64,000 nucleotides of DNA from Mycobacteriales bacterium. Its GTDB lineage: Bacteria > Actinomycetota > Actinomycetes > Mycobacteriales > SCTD01. Below, in pieces: positions 45,218-53,485 of this stretch. Made by a program: the position numbers and the translations under genes. The notes below the pieces were generated by a model. That model was not told where the DNA came from. It ran no database searches and was given only the letters and a program-made list of their open reading frames with translations. Numbering within the stretch: the stretch's first letter is position 1; each line of letters opens with the position of its first letter. The stretch is taken from contig JAUJOY010000001.1 in the NCBI GenBank assembly GCA_030447385.1, forward strand, positions 350,465 to 414,464, in the 5' to 3' direction.

Positions 45218-45550
45218 CGCCGGGCCGTCGACGCCGGTTGAGCCGGGCGCCGGGGACCGAACCAGGTTCCCAGCTGGGCAGCAGTGGTCAGACCACGGGA
45301 TGCCCTGCCCCGAAGGGGAGCCCGCGCCCGCAGGGGTTCGCACGCGACGGTTGACATGCCGCTACGGTGCACCCGTGTCGACGCCAGTTCGTCGTGCCGG
45401 AGACCGCGACCGTACGGACGCGGTCCGGTACGGCGCGGCATCCTCCGTGCTGCCCGCAATTCGCGGCGCTCGCGCCGTTGATGCGGGCGACGCCTCCACG
45501 ACGGGGGGGTACCACCTGCTGTTCACCTTCGGCCGACAGGCTTGTTCACC
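45218..45550 (+). promoter_or_regulatory. Upstream region of the ugp operon with PHO-box-like repeats
   Basis: 333 bp without a convincing gene. At its 3' end GTTCACC occurs at 45521-45527 and again at 45544-45550, 23 bp apart (about two 11-bp units), directly before the ugpA start. Streptomyces PhoP binds direct repeat units of the form GTTCACC plus 4 bp; the middle unit here is poorly matched. This would fit phosphate control of a glycerol-3-phosphate importer. Confidence 0.4.
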
Positions 45551-46501
45551 GTGAGCGCCGAGCCGATCACCGCCGCGCCGCTGGCGGTGCCGCCGGTCCC
45601 GCCGGCTGCGCCGACAGCCCGCTCCGGGCACCGGCTGCGCGACGTCCTGGTCGCCACCGCGTTCCTGCTGCCCAACCTGGCCCTGCTGGCGGTGTTCACC
45701 TACCGGCCCCTGCTCGACAACATCCGGCTGTCCTTCCACAGCTGGAACATCGCCTCGCCGACGGCGACGTTCATCGGCTGGGAGAACTACGTCGAGTGGT
45801 TCACCAGCTCGGACAGCCGCACCGTGCTGTGGAACACCGTCGTGTTCACCGGCGTCGCGGTGATCGGGTCCATGGCCCTCGGCCTGGCCCTCGCGCTGCT
45901 GCTCGACCAGAAGCTCTTCGGCCGCAACGCAGTCCGGTCGATGGTCTTCGCGCCCTTCGTACTCGCCGGCGCGGCTGTCGGGGTCGCCTTCCAGTTCGTG
46001 TTCGACCCGACGTTCGGGCTGGTCCAGGACCTGCTCGGCCGGGTCGGGGTCGAGTCACCCGCGTTCTACCAGGACCGGGGGTGGGCGCTGTTCATGGTGA
46101 CGGTGACCTACATCTGGAAGAACCTCGGCTACACCTTCGTGATCTACCTCGCCGCCCTGCAGGCGCGGCGGGCCGAGCTCGACGAGGCGGCGGAGATGGA
46201 CGGCGCGTCGGCGTGGACCAGGTTCCGCATGGTGACCTGGCCGCAGCTGCGCCCGGCAACCTTCTTCCTGCTGATCACCGTGCTGCTCAACAGCTTCCAG
46301 GTCTTCGACGTCATCCACACCATGACCAGGGGCGGACCGCTCGGCAACGGGACGACGACGATGGTCTACCAGATCTACGAGGAGACGTTCGTCAACCAGC
46401 GCGCCGGATACGGCGCCACCGTCGCCACCATCATGTTCCTGGTCCTGCTGGTCGTCACGCTGGCGCAGGTCTTCGTGATGGAGCGGGGGCGCAAGCAGTG
46501 A
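45551..46501 (+). CDS. ugpA: ABC sugar/glycerol-3-phosphate permease, UgpA type
   Basis: About 316 residues with six membrane helices. The coupling (EAA) loop is ELDEAAEMDGASAWTRFRMVTWPQLRP, which contacts the ATPase. Text VATAFLLPNLALLAVFTYRPLLDNIRLSFHSWN is typical of MalF/UgpA proteins. GTG at 45551 is taken as start; a TTG at 45542 is possible. The TGA overlaps the GTG of ugpE (GTGA). First gene of ugpA-ugpE-ugpB-ugpC. Confidence 0.9.
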   Translation: MSAEPITAAPLAVPPVPPAAPTARSGHRLRDVLVATAFLLPNLALLAVFTYRPLLDNIRLSFHSWNIASPTATFIGWENYVEWFTSSDSRTVLWNTVVFTGVAVIGSMALGLALALLLDQKLFGRNAVRSMVFAPFVLAGAAVGVAFQFVFDPTFGLVQDLLGRVGVESPAFYQDRGWALFMVTVTYIWKNLGYTFVIYLAALQARRAELDEAAEMDGASAWTRFRMVTWPQLRPATFFLLITVLLNSFQVFDVIHTMTRGGPLGNGTTTMVYQIYEETFVNQRAGYGATVATIMFLVLLVVTLAQVFVMERGRKQ

Positions 46502-47394
46502 CCACGACGGCTGCACGCCCCGCGGTGGCGCCGCGGCAGACTCCGGGGGACGCGGCCGCACCGCACCAGAGCAGCCGCCCGAGGGTGCGCATCAGCGGCT
46601 ACCTGGCCCTGCTCCTGGTCGTGCTCCTCGTCGCCCTGCCGATGTACTGGATCGTGCTGTCCTCGCTCAAGGAGCGGCCGGACATCTACACCGTGCCGGT
46701 CGGCTGGATCCCCGACCCGCTGACCTTCGACAACTACACCAGCGTCGGGGGCGGCGTCGCCTTCACCGACTACCTGCGCAACTCCGTCATCATCACCACG
46801 GCCCTGACGCTGATCCAGGTCACCCTCGGCGTGCTGTCGGCGTTCGCGCTGGCCTTCCTGCGCTTCCCGGGTCGCACGGTCGTGCTGCTGGTCATCCTCG
46901 CGGCGCTGATGGTCCCCAACCAGATCACCGTGATCAGCAACTACGCCCTGGTGGCGCAGCTGGGCTGGCGCAACAGCTTCGCCGGCCTGATCATCCCGCT
47001 GGCCGGCGTCGCCTTCGGGACCTTCCTCATGCGCAACCACTTCCTGTCCCTGCCCACGGAGATCATCGAGGCGGCGGAGATGGACGGGGCCGGACCGCTG
47101 AAGATGCTGTGGAAGGTGGTGCTGCCCATGTCCTGGCCGGCCCTCATCGCCTTCACGCTCATCACGATCGTCAACGAGTGGAACCAGTACCTCTGGCCGC
47201 TCCTGATGGCTGACGACGCCTCGGTCGCGCCCCTGCCCGTGGGACTCACCCAGCTGCAGAACAACGAGGGACTCACGAACTGGGGGCCGGTGATGGCCGG
47301 GACCGTGGTCACGATGCTGCCCATCCTGGTGATCTTCCTGCTGCTGCAGCGTCACATGATCAAGGGCTTGACCGCGGGGGCGATCAAGGGATGA
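46498..47394 (+). CDS. ugpE: ABC sugar/glycerol-3-phosphate permease, UgpE type
   Basis: 298 residues, six membrane helices. EAA loop: EIIEAAEMDGAGPLKMLWKVVLPMSWP. The N-terminal YLALLLVVLLVALPMYWIVLSSLKERPDIYTVPVGWIPDP and the C-terminal GAIKG are classic MalG/UgpE features. Coupled to ugpA by a GTGA overlap; ugpB follows after 49 bp. A short Pro/Ala-rich N-terminus precedes the first helix. Confidence 0.92.
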   Translation: MTTTAARPAVAPRQTPGDAAAPHQSSRPRVRISGYLALLLVVLLVALPMYWIVLSSLKERPDIYTVPVGWIPDPLTFDNYTSVGGGVAFTDYLRNSVIITTALTLIQVTLGVLSAFALAFLRFPGRTVVLLVILAALMVPNQITVISNYALVAQLGWRNSFAGLIIPLAGVAFGTFLMRNHFLSLPTEIIEAAEMDGAGPLKMLWKVVLPMSWPALIAFTLITIVNEWNQYLWPLLMADDASVAPLPVGLTQLQNNEGLTNWGPVMAGTVVTMLPILVIFLLLQRHMIKGLTAGAIKG

Positions 47395-47443
47395 GCACGG
47401 CGACAGACCCACTCGGCACGCTGACCAGAACGGGAGCACCTTC

Positions 47444-48745
47444 ATGAACGACGTCGACCGCCGCACCTTCCTCCGCCTTGCCGGACTGGGTCTGGGCGCC
47501 GTGGGGCTGTCCGCCTGCGCCGGCACCGGCTCCTCGGGACCCTCTGGGGCCAGCGGGAAGAAGGTCGAGACGCTGACCTTCTGGTCGAACCACCCCGGCT
47601 CCTCCAAGCCCGTCGAGATGCAGCTGATCGAGGCCTTCCAGGCGACCTCGCCCGGCTTCACGGTGCAGCTCGTCGACGCCGGCGCCACGTACGAGGAGCT
47701 TGCGCAGAAGTTCAACGCCGCGCTGACCGGAGGAGAGCTCCCGGACCTGATCGTGGCCTCGGACGTCACCTGGTTCAACTTCGCGCTCACCAAGGCGATC
47801 ACGCCGATGGACGACCTCTGGGACGCGGCCAAGCTGGACACCGACGCCTACGTCGACTCGCTTCGCGAGGACTACAAGTTCGAGGGCAAGCACTACGCCC
47901 TGCCGTACGCCCGCTCGACGCCGCTCTTCTACTACAACAAGGCGAAGTGGAGCGCCGCGGGACTGCCCGCCCGCGGGCCCGAGACCTGGACGGAGTTCGC
48001 CGAGTGGGCGCCGAAGCTGGCCGCGACCGGCGGGGGTGCGCCGCCCATGACGGTGCCGGACGGGCGCAACTACCTCGACTGGTACTTCCACGGCATGATC
48101 TGGGCGTTCGGCGGCAACTACTCCAAGGAGTGGGAGCCGACCTTCACCTCGGAGAAGTCCGTGGCGGCCGGCCAGTTCCTGCAGGACCAGTTCCGGCAGA
48201 AGCACATCGCGATCTCCAACGACGCCAACAACCAGTTCGGTGCCGGCCAGGCCGCCAGCCTGCTCCAGTCGACCGGATCCCTGCGCGGGCTCACCAAGAC
48301 CGCCCAGTTCGAGATCGGCACGGCGTTCCTGCCCGGCCCGCGACCGGCCTGCCCCACCGGAGGCGCGGGGCTCGCGATCCCCGACCGCATCTCGGACGAG
48401 CGCAAGGAAGCGGCGCTGAAGTTCATCGCGTTCGCCACCAACACCGACAACACCGTGACCTTCACCCAGGCCACCGGCTACGTGCCGGTACGCAAGGACG
48501 CGCTCGACGATCCGGACACCCAGGCGTTCCTGACGCAGAACCCCAACTCCCGCACGGCGCTCGAGCAGCTCAAGGAGACTGCGCCGCAGGACTACGCGCG
48601 GGTGTTCGTCCCCGGCGGCGCCGCCCGCATCGGCGCTGGCCTGGACCAAATCACGGCCGGCGGGGAGGACGTGAAGACCGTCTTCCAGGGCTTGAGCGAC
48701 GAGACGCTCAAGGTCTACAAGCGCGACATCGAGCCGAACCTGTGA
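47444..48745 (+). CDS. ugpB: ABC transporter substrate-binding lipoprotein, UgpB-like
   Basis: 433 residues. Tat-type lipoprotein signal: DRRTFLRLAGLGLGAVGLSAC, with twin Arg and a lipobox Cys. The mature protein has the cluster B fold: TLTFWSNHPGSSKPVEMQLIEAFQ, FNAALTGGELPDLIVASDVTWFNFALTKAITPMDDL, YALPYARSTPLFYYNKAKW and GNYSKEWEPTF, close to UgpB, which binds glycerol-3-phosphate or glycerophosphodiesters. Ligand is inferred from similarity and operon order; other sugars are possible. ATG with GGGAG upstream. Confidence 0.88.
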   Translation: MNDVDRRTFLRLAGLGLGAVGLSACAGTGSSGPSGASGKKVETLTFWSNHPGSSKPVEMQLIEAFQATSPGFTVQLVDAGATYEELAQKFNAALTGGELPDLIVASDVTWFNFALTKAITPMDDLWDAAKLDTDAYVDSLREDYKFEGKHYALPYARSTPLFYYNKAKWSAAGLPARGPETWTEFAEWAPKLAATGGGAPPMTVPDGRNYLDWYFHGMIWAFGGNYSKEWEPTFTSEKSVAAGQFLQDQFRQKHIAISNDANNQFGAGQAASLLQSTGSLRGLTKTAQFEIGTAFLPGPRPACPTGGAGLAIPDRISDERKEAALKFIAFATNTDNTVTFTQATGYVPVRKDALDDPDTQAFLTQNPNSRTALEQLKETAPQDYARVFVPGGAARIGAGLDQITAGGEDVKTVFQGLSDETLKVYKRDIEPNL

Positions 48746-48776
48746 GGTCGGGTCGAGCGGTCGTGGGTTCGGTGCC

Positions 48777-49886
48777 ATGGCTTCGGTGACCTTCGAGGCC
48801 GCCACCCGCACCTTCCCGCAGAGCGAGCGGCCGGCGGTGGACCGGCTGGACCTGGAGATCGGCGACGGCGAGTTCCTCGTGGTGGTAGGCCCGTCCGGTT
48901 GTGGCAAGTCGACGAGCCTGCGGATGCTCGCCGGCCTGGAGCCGGTCAACTCCGGCCGGGTGCTGATCGACGGCGTGGACGTCACGGGCCGGCGGGCGCG
49001 TGACCGGGACATCGCGATGGTGTTCCAGAGCTATGCGCTCTACCCCAACATGACCGCCGGGGAGAACATGGCCTTCGCGCTGCGCAACACCGGCGTTCCC
49101 GCCGACGAGATCCGCACCCGGGTGGCCGAGGCCGCCCGGATGCTGCAGCTCGAGGAGCTGCTGGACCGCAAGCCGGCGAAGATGTCCGGCGGCCAGCGCC
49201 AGCGGGTCGCGATGGGGCGGGCCATCGTGCGGGACCCCAAGGTCTTCTGCATGGACGAGCCGCTGTCCAACCTCGACGCCAAGCTGCGGGTCTCCACGCG
49301 GGCCGAGATCGCCGGGCTGCAGAAACGGCTGGGCACGACCACGGTCTACGTGACCCACGACCAGACCGAGGCGATGACCATGGGGGACCGCGTGGTCGTG
49401 CTCCAGGACGGGCGGCTGCAGCAGGTGGGCACCCCCACGGAGCTATATGAGCGGCCGGTCAACACCTTCGTCGCCGGCTTCATCGGCTCGCCCTCGATCA
49501 ACCTGATCGACGATGTTCCCGTGCGCGACGGGCGCGCCGTGCTGACGTCCTTCCTGCAGGTGCCGGTACGGACGGCCGCGGGTGCCGCCGCTGTGGAGAA
49601 GGTGACCGTGGGGATCCGCCCGGAGGGTGTCGACGCCGGTGGTGGTGGGGGCGGCAGCGGCGCCGAGCAGATCACCGTGCGGGTCACCCGTGTCGAGCGC
49701 CTCGGGGCGGAGATCTTCGCCTTCGTGCGCCCGCTGGGTCTGGCCGAAGGGGCCTCCGCCCGGTCCGAGGACCTCGTCGTGCGGCTCGACAAGCGCCTTG
49801 ACGTGCAGGAGGGCCGCGAGCTGACGCTGTGCGTGCACCTGCGGGAGGTGATGGTGTTCGGCCCGGACGGCGCGGCTCTGCGCTGA
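48777..49886 (+). CDS. ugpC: ABC transporter ATP-binding protein, UgpC/MsmK type
   Basis: 369-residue ATPase energising the importer. Walker A GPSGCGKST, Q-loop VFQSYALYPNMT, signature MSGGQRQRVAMGRAI, Walker B KVFCMDEPLSNLDAKLR, switch His YVTHDQTEAMTMGDR, then a C-terminal TOBE regulatory domain (GIRPEGVD, ELTLCVHLREVMVFGP). Complete and of normal length. It follows ugpB after 31 bp; it may also serve other sugar importers, as MsmK-type ATPases do in actinomycetes. Confidence 0.95.
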   Translation: MASVTFEAATRTFPQSERPAVDRLDLEIGDGEFLVVVGPSGCGKSTSLRMLAGLEPVNSGRVLIDGVDVTGRRARDRDIAMVFQSYALYPNMTAGENMAFALRNTGVPADEIRTRVAEAARMLQLEELLDRKPAKMSGGQRQRVAMGRAIVRDPKVFCMDEPLSNLDAKLRVSTRAEIAGLQKRLGTTTVYVTHDQTEAMTMGDRVVVLQDGRLQQVGTPTELYERPVNTFVAGFIGSPSINLIDDVPVRDGRAVLTSFLQVPVRTAAGAAAVEKVTVGIRPEGVDAGGGGGGSGAEQITVRVTRVERLGAEIFAFVRPLGLAEGASARSEDLVVRLDKRLDVQEGRELTLCVHLREVMVFGPDGAALR

Positions 49887-49896
49887 GCGGGGCCGG

Positions 49897-49912
49897 TGGA
49901 GCGGGCGACGGG
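49897..49912. repeat. 16-bp copy of a tRNA-Gly 3' end
   Basis: TGGAGCGGGCGACGGG is identical to the 16 bases at 51999-52014, which are the CCA end and 3' acceptor strand of a tRNA fragment on the minus strand. The pair frames about 2.1 kb holding the LuxR-type and DUF4386-like genes. It may be an att core or a scar; chance is not excluded. Confidence 0.45.
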
Positions 49913-49949
49913 CCCGCCGGTGGCCCGGACTCGCGCGGGCCACGTCGCT

Positions 49950-51101
49950 TCAACGTATGGCCGCGGCAGGCCCGTCGTCGTGTCGGAGCGCCGCGAGGAC
50001 CGCGAGGACACGACGGTGGCCGCCGGGCTCGTTCTGCAGGCCGACCTTGCTGAAGATGTTGGCGATGTGGCTCTCCACGGTCTTGATCGAGAGCACGAGC
50101 CGCGCGGCGATCGCACTGTTGGAGGCACCCTCGGTCATCAGGGCAAGGACGTCACGCTCGCGCTCGGACAGCATGGTGGTCGTCTTGCTGATGACCACGA
50201 CGACGACACCGAAACTGATGGTGACCGCCGCTGCGGCGATCGCGTACGCGGCCGAGTCGGTCACGACCCGCTCGACGTCGTACAGCCGGTAGCGCAGGAC
50301 AGAGAGCGCGCCCCAACGGCGATGGCCGCGATGGCTACGATCATGAGCAGACCCGAGATCTCGTCGTGCCCCCGCGTACGACGCAGCGAAGGACGCGAGC
50401 ACGGCTGGCGGTAGCGGGAGGGCCCCCGCGACCAGCCAGAGCAGCTGCTGACGTGATGCGCCCTCGGCCCGCCGCCACACCCGTACGAGCCACACGGCGG
50501 ATGCGATGAGCGCCAGCCCGACGGCTGCTACGGCCACCGCGGCAACGGTCGCCATCAGCCTGCTCAGGCTCGTCACGGCCCACGGGCTGATGAGGTCCTG
50601 GTTCGGTGGCGCGAGAGGGGTGGACCGCAGCAGCGCCGCTGCCTGGAACACGATGCCGCCCGTGATGGTCACCCGCCTCAGCCAGCGCGGGAACCGCTCG
50701 GACGGCTCTGCCGGCGGCGTCAGCTGGAGCACGAGCGCCAGGAACACGAACCACCAGACGAAGCTCGTCTCGCTCAGCGTCGCCGCCAGTTCCGCGGCCG
50801 GTGCGTCGGGATCCCAGTTCAGCGCGTAGTCGGTGTAGACGTCCGTCACGGCGCTCCATGCCAGCGCGGTGCCGAGTCCCAGGAAGGCCCAGCCGGCGGG
50901 CTGCGTGAACACCCGGCCGGTCAGCGCGACGCCCACGAGCCAGCACACCAGGGTGGCAGCGAGGAAGGGCAGCTCGGCGAGGGTGAGACCGGCGCCAGAA
51001 GCCGGCGGCCGGGCCACCAGAACGGCGACCGTGGCCACCATCAGCAGCGGCGTCAGCGGCCATTGCAGAGCCCTGACCGCCCGCCGCTTCCCGCTGTCCA
51101 C
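49950..51101 (-). CDS. Membrane protein fused to a LuxR-type HTH (kinase/regulator chimera)
   Basis: 383 residues. The N-terminal ~260 residues hold seven or more membrane helices as in actinobacterial membrane sensor histidine kinases, ending with [39 protein letters not shown]. Right after this, instead of a kinase core, comes a LuxR output domain: [45 protein letters not shown] and the response-regulator tail [13 protein letters not shown]. Thus dimerisation/ATPase and receiver domains are missing. Between about 50,310 and 50,380 two compensating indels garble one helix: the alternative frame gives [21 protein letters not shown], a good membrane segment. GTG at 51101 chosen. It may be a deletion-derived fusion of a two-component pair, and could be non-functional. 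Confidence 0.75.
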   Translation of the reverse strand: MDSGKRRAVRALQWPLTPLLMVATVAVLVARPPASGAGLTLAELPFLAATLVCWLVGVALTGRVFTQPAGWAFLGLGTALAWSAVTDVYTDYALNWDPDAPAAELAATLSETSFVWWFVFLALVLQLTPPAEPSERFPRWLRRVTITGGIVFQAAALLRSTPLAPPNQDLISPWAVTSLSRLMATVAAVAVAAVGLALIASAVWLVRVWRRAEGASRQQLLWLVAGALPLPPAVLASFAASYAGARRDLGSAHDRSHRGHRRWGALSVLRYRLYDVERVVTDSAAYAIAAAAVTISFGVVVVVISKTTTMLSERERDVLALMTEGASNSAIAARLVLSIKTVESHIANIFSKVGLQNEPGGHRRVLAVLAALRHDDGPAAAIR

Positions 51102-51235
51102 AAAGCCATCGTGGCAGGGATCGGAGCTCGAGGACTCAGGGTCAGCCCTGATCCCAAGACCGGTGCTGCCTCCCTGTCGCGCCACCGCTGACGGTTGGGC
51201 TCTGCTGGCACCGACAACCACAGGGAGCTCGCGCC

Positions 51236-51935
51236 ATGTCCGTCACAGAAGCCGTACCCGTCAGCACGACCACGTCGACGCCGTCAGCCACCGACCGCAA
51301 GGGCGCCGCCGCTGCGGCCGCGCTCGTGGGCGTGGCACTGTTCGTGACCGTCGCTACCGTCAACGTCCCGTACAAGGCGGGCGACGCCGAGCTGCTGGCC
51401 TGGTGGCAGGTGTCCGGCAACCGCATGGCCGGCCTCGTCTCGGGCCTGGCCGCGGTCTGCGCGGCTGTGCTGCTCCCGGTGGTGCTCAACCACCTGCAGG
51501 GCCTGCGGGCCGCGGCAGCAGCCCCGCGCTGGCTGGCGTTCGCCCGATCCATGGGCGCTGCCGTCACCGCGGTCTGGCTGGTCACGGGTGCTGCGCGCGC
51601 GACGGTCGGGCACCTCGTCGACGTGATGGACGAGCCGCTGCCCGGCCTTGACGTGCTGCGCTTCGCCACGGCGCTGAACTACACGTTGCTGGGAGTCTCC
51701 GGCATGGCCGTCATCGGGCTGTGCACCCTCGGTCTCGGTCCTGGTGCTCCGCACGGGGGTACTGGCCCGCTGGGTGGGATACGTCGGGGCGGTCGGCGGA
51801 GCCGTCATCATGGTCGCTGTGCTGGCGCAGCTCGGTGCCTTCGCGACGCCGTTCGCGGTCATCTGGGCGCTCGCGCTCGCTGTCGGCATCTGGCGTCAGC
51901 CCGCTGACCTGGTCAGGCCGCTCGGCACCGGCTGA
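51236..51935 (+). pseudogene. DUF4386-like membrane protein with one frameshift
   Basis: About 230 residues when one indel near 51,735 is corrected. ATG at 51236 (AGGGAG upstream). First frame: KGAAAAAALVGVALFVTVAT, GNRMAGLVSGLAAVCAAVLLPVVLNHL, LNYTLLGVSGMAVIGLCTLGL; second frame after the slip: LRTGVLARWVGYVGAVGGAVIMVAVLAQLGAFATPFAVIWALALAVGIW. The pattern of six helices fits DUF4386-type membrane proteins of unknown role. Divergent from the LuxR chimera. Confidence 0.72.
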
Positions 51936-51998
51936 GTGGCGGCCTATGACGGCAGCGACCGCGACCTGCGACGGTCACCTACTGCGCGATCAGGATGA

Positions 51999-52043
51999 TG
52001 GAGCGGGCGACGGGAATCGAACCCGCGTTCTCAGTTTGGGAAT
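51999..52043 (-). tRNA. 3' fragment of a glycine tRNA (anticodon CCC), probable attachment-site scar
   Basis: Read on the minus strand, 52043 to 51999 gives the anticodon loop TTCCCAA, the 3' half of the anticodon stem, a T-arm with canonical TTCGATT loop and G/C stem, the 3' acceptor strand CGCCCGC, discriminator T and encoded CCA. The matching 5' half (starting GCGGGCG) is not present upstream, so this is a fragment, not a working gene. Such 3' ends are left when an element integrates in a tRNA gene. The following region is accessory, which supports that reading. Confidence 0.7.
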
Positions 52044-52276
52044 CTGCGCCGAGGCCGTCCACCGGCGTCCTTCAGAGCGCAAAGGCCGAGGTCAAGGGCA
52101 TGATCGTTCCGGAGCCGTGCGCCGGAATGCGCCGCCGTGCCCGCCGATCGGGCACGTAGCGGGCATGCTGATCTTGGTCTTTCGGCGCAAGGGGTCGAGC
52201 ATCGAGCTGACACCTCAGTCGGAGCGGATGACGATCGAGCACGCCAGCGCGGCTCACGCGACCGGGGCGGTTGGCC

Positions 52277-52319
52277 ACCTGTCGCAGGTAGGTGAGACAA
52301 GATGGACTGTCAACGACAG
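52277..52319. promoter_or_regulatory. Two palindromes at the toxin-antitoxin promoter
   Basis: ACCTG-TCG-CAGGT (52277-52289) and CTGTC-AAC-GACAG (52307-52319) are perfect 5-bp inverted repeats, 30 bp apart centre to centre. The second lies against the antitoxin ribosome binding site. Their shared CTGTC/GACAG words suggest autoregulation by the antitoxin. Confidence 0.6.
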
Positions 52320-52331
52320 GAGGTGAGCGTC

Positions 52332-53069
52332 ATGACGGCCGTGCTTGACAGCCCACCCGGGACGTTGGACAGGTTCTCCTCGCCGCTCTACACGGTGGCC
52401 GAGGCTGCCCGGTATCTCGACGTTCCGGCGTCGACGCTTGCGACCTGGGCGAAGGGGTACCGCCGCCGCTCATCTGGGCGGCCGGACGTGACCGGGGCAC
52501 CGGTACTGACGACCGTGCGCGCTCACGGCCGGGGGCCGGTGATCCCGTTCGTCGGTCTGGCGGAGGGGCTGGTCCTGACCGCGATGCGCAGCGCCGGTGT
52601 GCCGTTGCAGCGCATCCGGCCCGCCTTGACGCGACTGGACGAGGAACTGGGCCTCGAGCACGCCCTCGCCTCGCGGCGTCTCTACACCGACGGCGCCGAG
52701 GTGCTTTACGACTACGCCGAGCACGGCGAGAACGAGGACGCCGCTCGCGCCGCACGTGAGCTCGTCGTAGTCCGTAGCGACCAGCGGGTGTTCAACGAGG
52801 TCGTTGATTCCTACCTGCGCCGGCTCGAGTTCGCCGACGACGGCTACGCGGAGCTCATCCACCTGCCCGCCTACGAGGTGGCCGACGTGCTGGTCGACCC
52901 GAGCCGAGGCTTCGGCCAGCCGATCTTCGCTCGCGGCGGTGCGCGCCTCGAGGACGCGCTGGCGCTGTTCCGCGCCGGTGAGCCGCTCAACGTCGTCGCG
53001 GACGAGTACGGCGTCCCGCGGGCGGACTTCGAGGACGCCGTCCGGATTGCCACTCGCATCGCAGCCTGA
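52332..53069 (+). CDS. DUF433-domain antitoxin (VapB45-like)
   Basis: 245 residues. Starts at ATG 52332 with AGGAGGTGA 6 nt upstream. The N-terminus is a helix-turn-helix of MerR/excisionase-like type (PLYTVAEAARYLDVPASTLATWAKGYRRR), the middle is helical (GLAEGLVLTAMRSAGVPLQRIRPALTRLDEELG), and the C-terminus is a DUF433 domain (VADVLVDPSRGFGQPIFARGGARLEDALALFRAGEPLNVVADEYGVPRADFEDAVRIA). This layout is that of the Rv2018-type antitoxins paired with PIN-like toxins in Mycobacterium tuberculosis. The toxin gene starts 2 nt after the stop. Expected to bind the two upstream palindromes. Confidence 0.85.
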   Translation: MTAVLDSPPGTLDRFSSPLYTVAEAARYLDVPASTLATWAKGYRRRSSGRPDVTGAPVLTTVRAHGRGPVIPFVGLAEGLVLTAMRSAGVPLQRIRPALTRLDEELGLEHALASRRLYTDGAEVLYDYAEHGENEDAARAARELVVVRSDQRVFNEVVDSYLRRLEFADDGYAELIHLPAYEVADVLVDPSRGFGQPIFARGGARLEDALALFRAGEPLNVVADEYGVPRADFEDAVRIATRIAA

Positions 53070-53071
53070 CC

Positions 53072-53485
53072 GTGGCGGCCGGCCAGCCCGAGGGGCTGCC
53101 GGACCTGTTTCTCGACCGCAGTCTCGGACGGCGGCAGGTCCCCGTGATGCTGCGCGAGGCGGGGCTCCGCCTGCACACCCTCGCCGAGGTCTACGGCGTC
53201 CCGGCCGACCAGGAGGTTGTCGACACGGCGTGGCTGCAGCTCGCCGGGGAGCGCGGGTGGCCTGTTCTCATGAAGGACGAGCGGATCCGCTACCGACCGG
53301 CCGAGCGTGCTGCCCTCGTCGCGCATCGCGTCCAAGCGTTCTGCCTGACCGGCGGCAACCTCCGCGCGGCGGTGATGGCGGAACAGTACCTGGCCGTGAT
53401 CAACGATCTCGCTCACGCCTGTGAGACACCAGGCCCGTTCCTCTACGCGGTCTCGACACGCGGACTCCATCGCCTCGACCTGTGA
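53072..53485 (+). CDS. PIN-like toxin (VapC45-like/DUF5615)
   Basis: 137 residues, GTG start 2 nt after the antitoxin stop. Text: PDLFLDRSLGRRQVPVMLREAGLRLHTLAEVYG (first acidic residue of the PIN site in FLDRSLG), VPADQEVVDTAWLQLAGERGWPVLMKDERIR (second and third acidic residues) and a helical C-terminus. Such proteins are predicted RNases neutralised by their cognate DUF433 protein. Complete by length. The target RNA is unknown. Confidence 0.82.
   Translation: MAAGQPEGLPDLFLDRSLGRRQVPVMLREAGLRLHTLAEVYGVPADQEVVDTAWLQLAGERGWPVLMKDERIRYRPAERAALVAHRVQAFCLTGGNLRAAVMAEQYLAVINDLAHACETPGPFLYAVSTRGLHRLDL

Larger units (their letters stand above)
51936..52331. other. Island boundary: tRNA fragment, then non-coding spacer to the TA promoter
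   Basis: Apart from the tRNA-Gly fragment (51999-52043) and the palindromes at 52277-52319, no credible gene is seen; open frames here have no ribosome binding site and no recognisable protein text. Confidence 0.6.

Noticed and set aside
45218-45541. Small genes between the muconolactone-isomerase-like gene and ugpA
   Set aside because: Open frames overlap in several directions, lack ribosome binding sites and resemble no family.
51999-52090. Complete tRNA-Gly gene
   Set aside because: The 5' half complementary to the acceptor and D-arm is absent; only the 3' part is recognisable.
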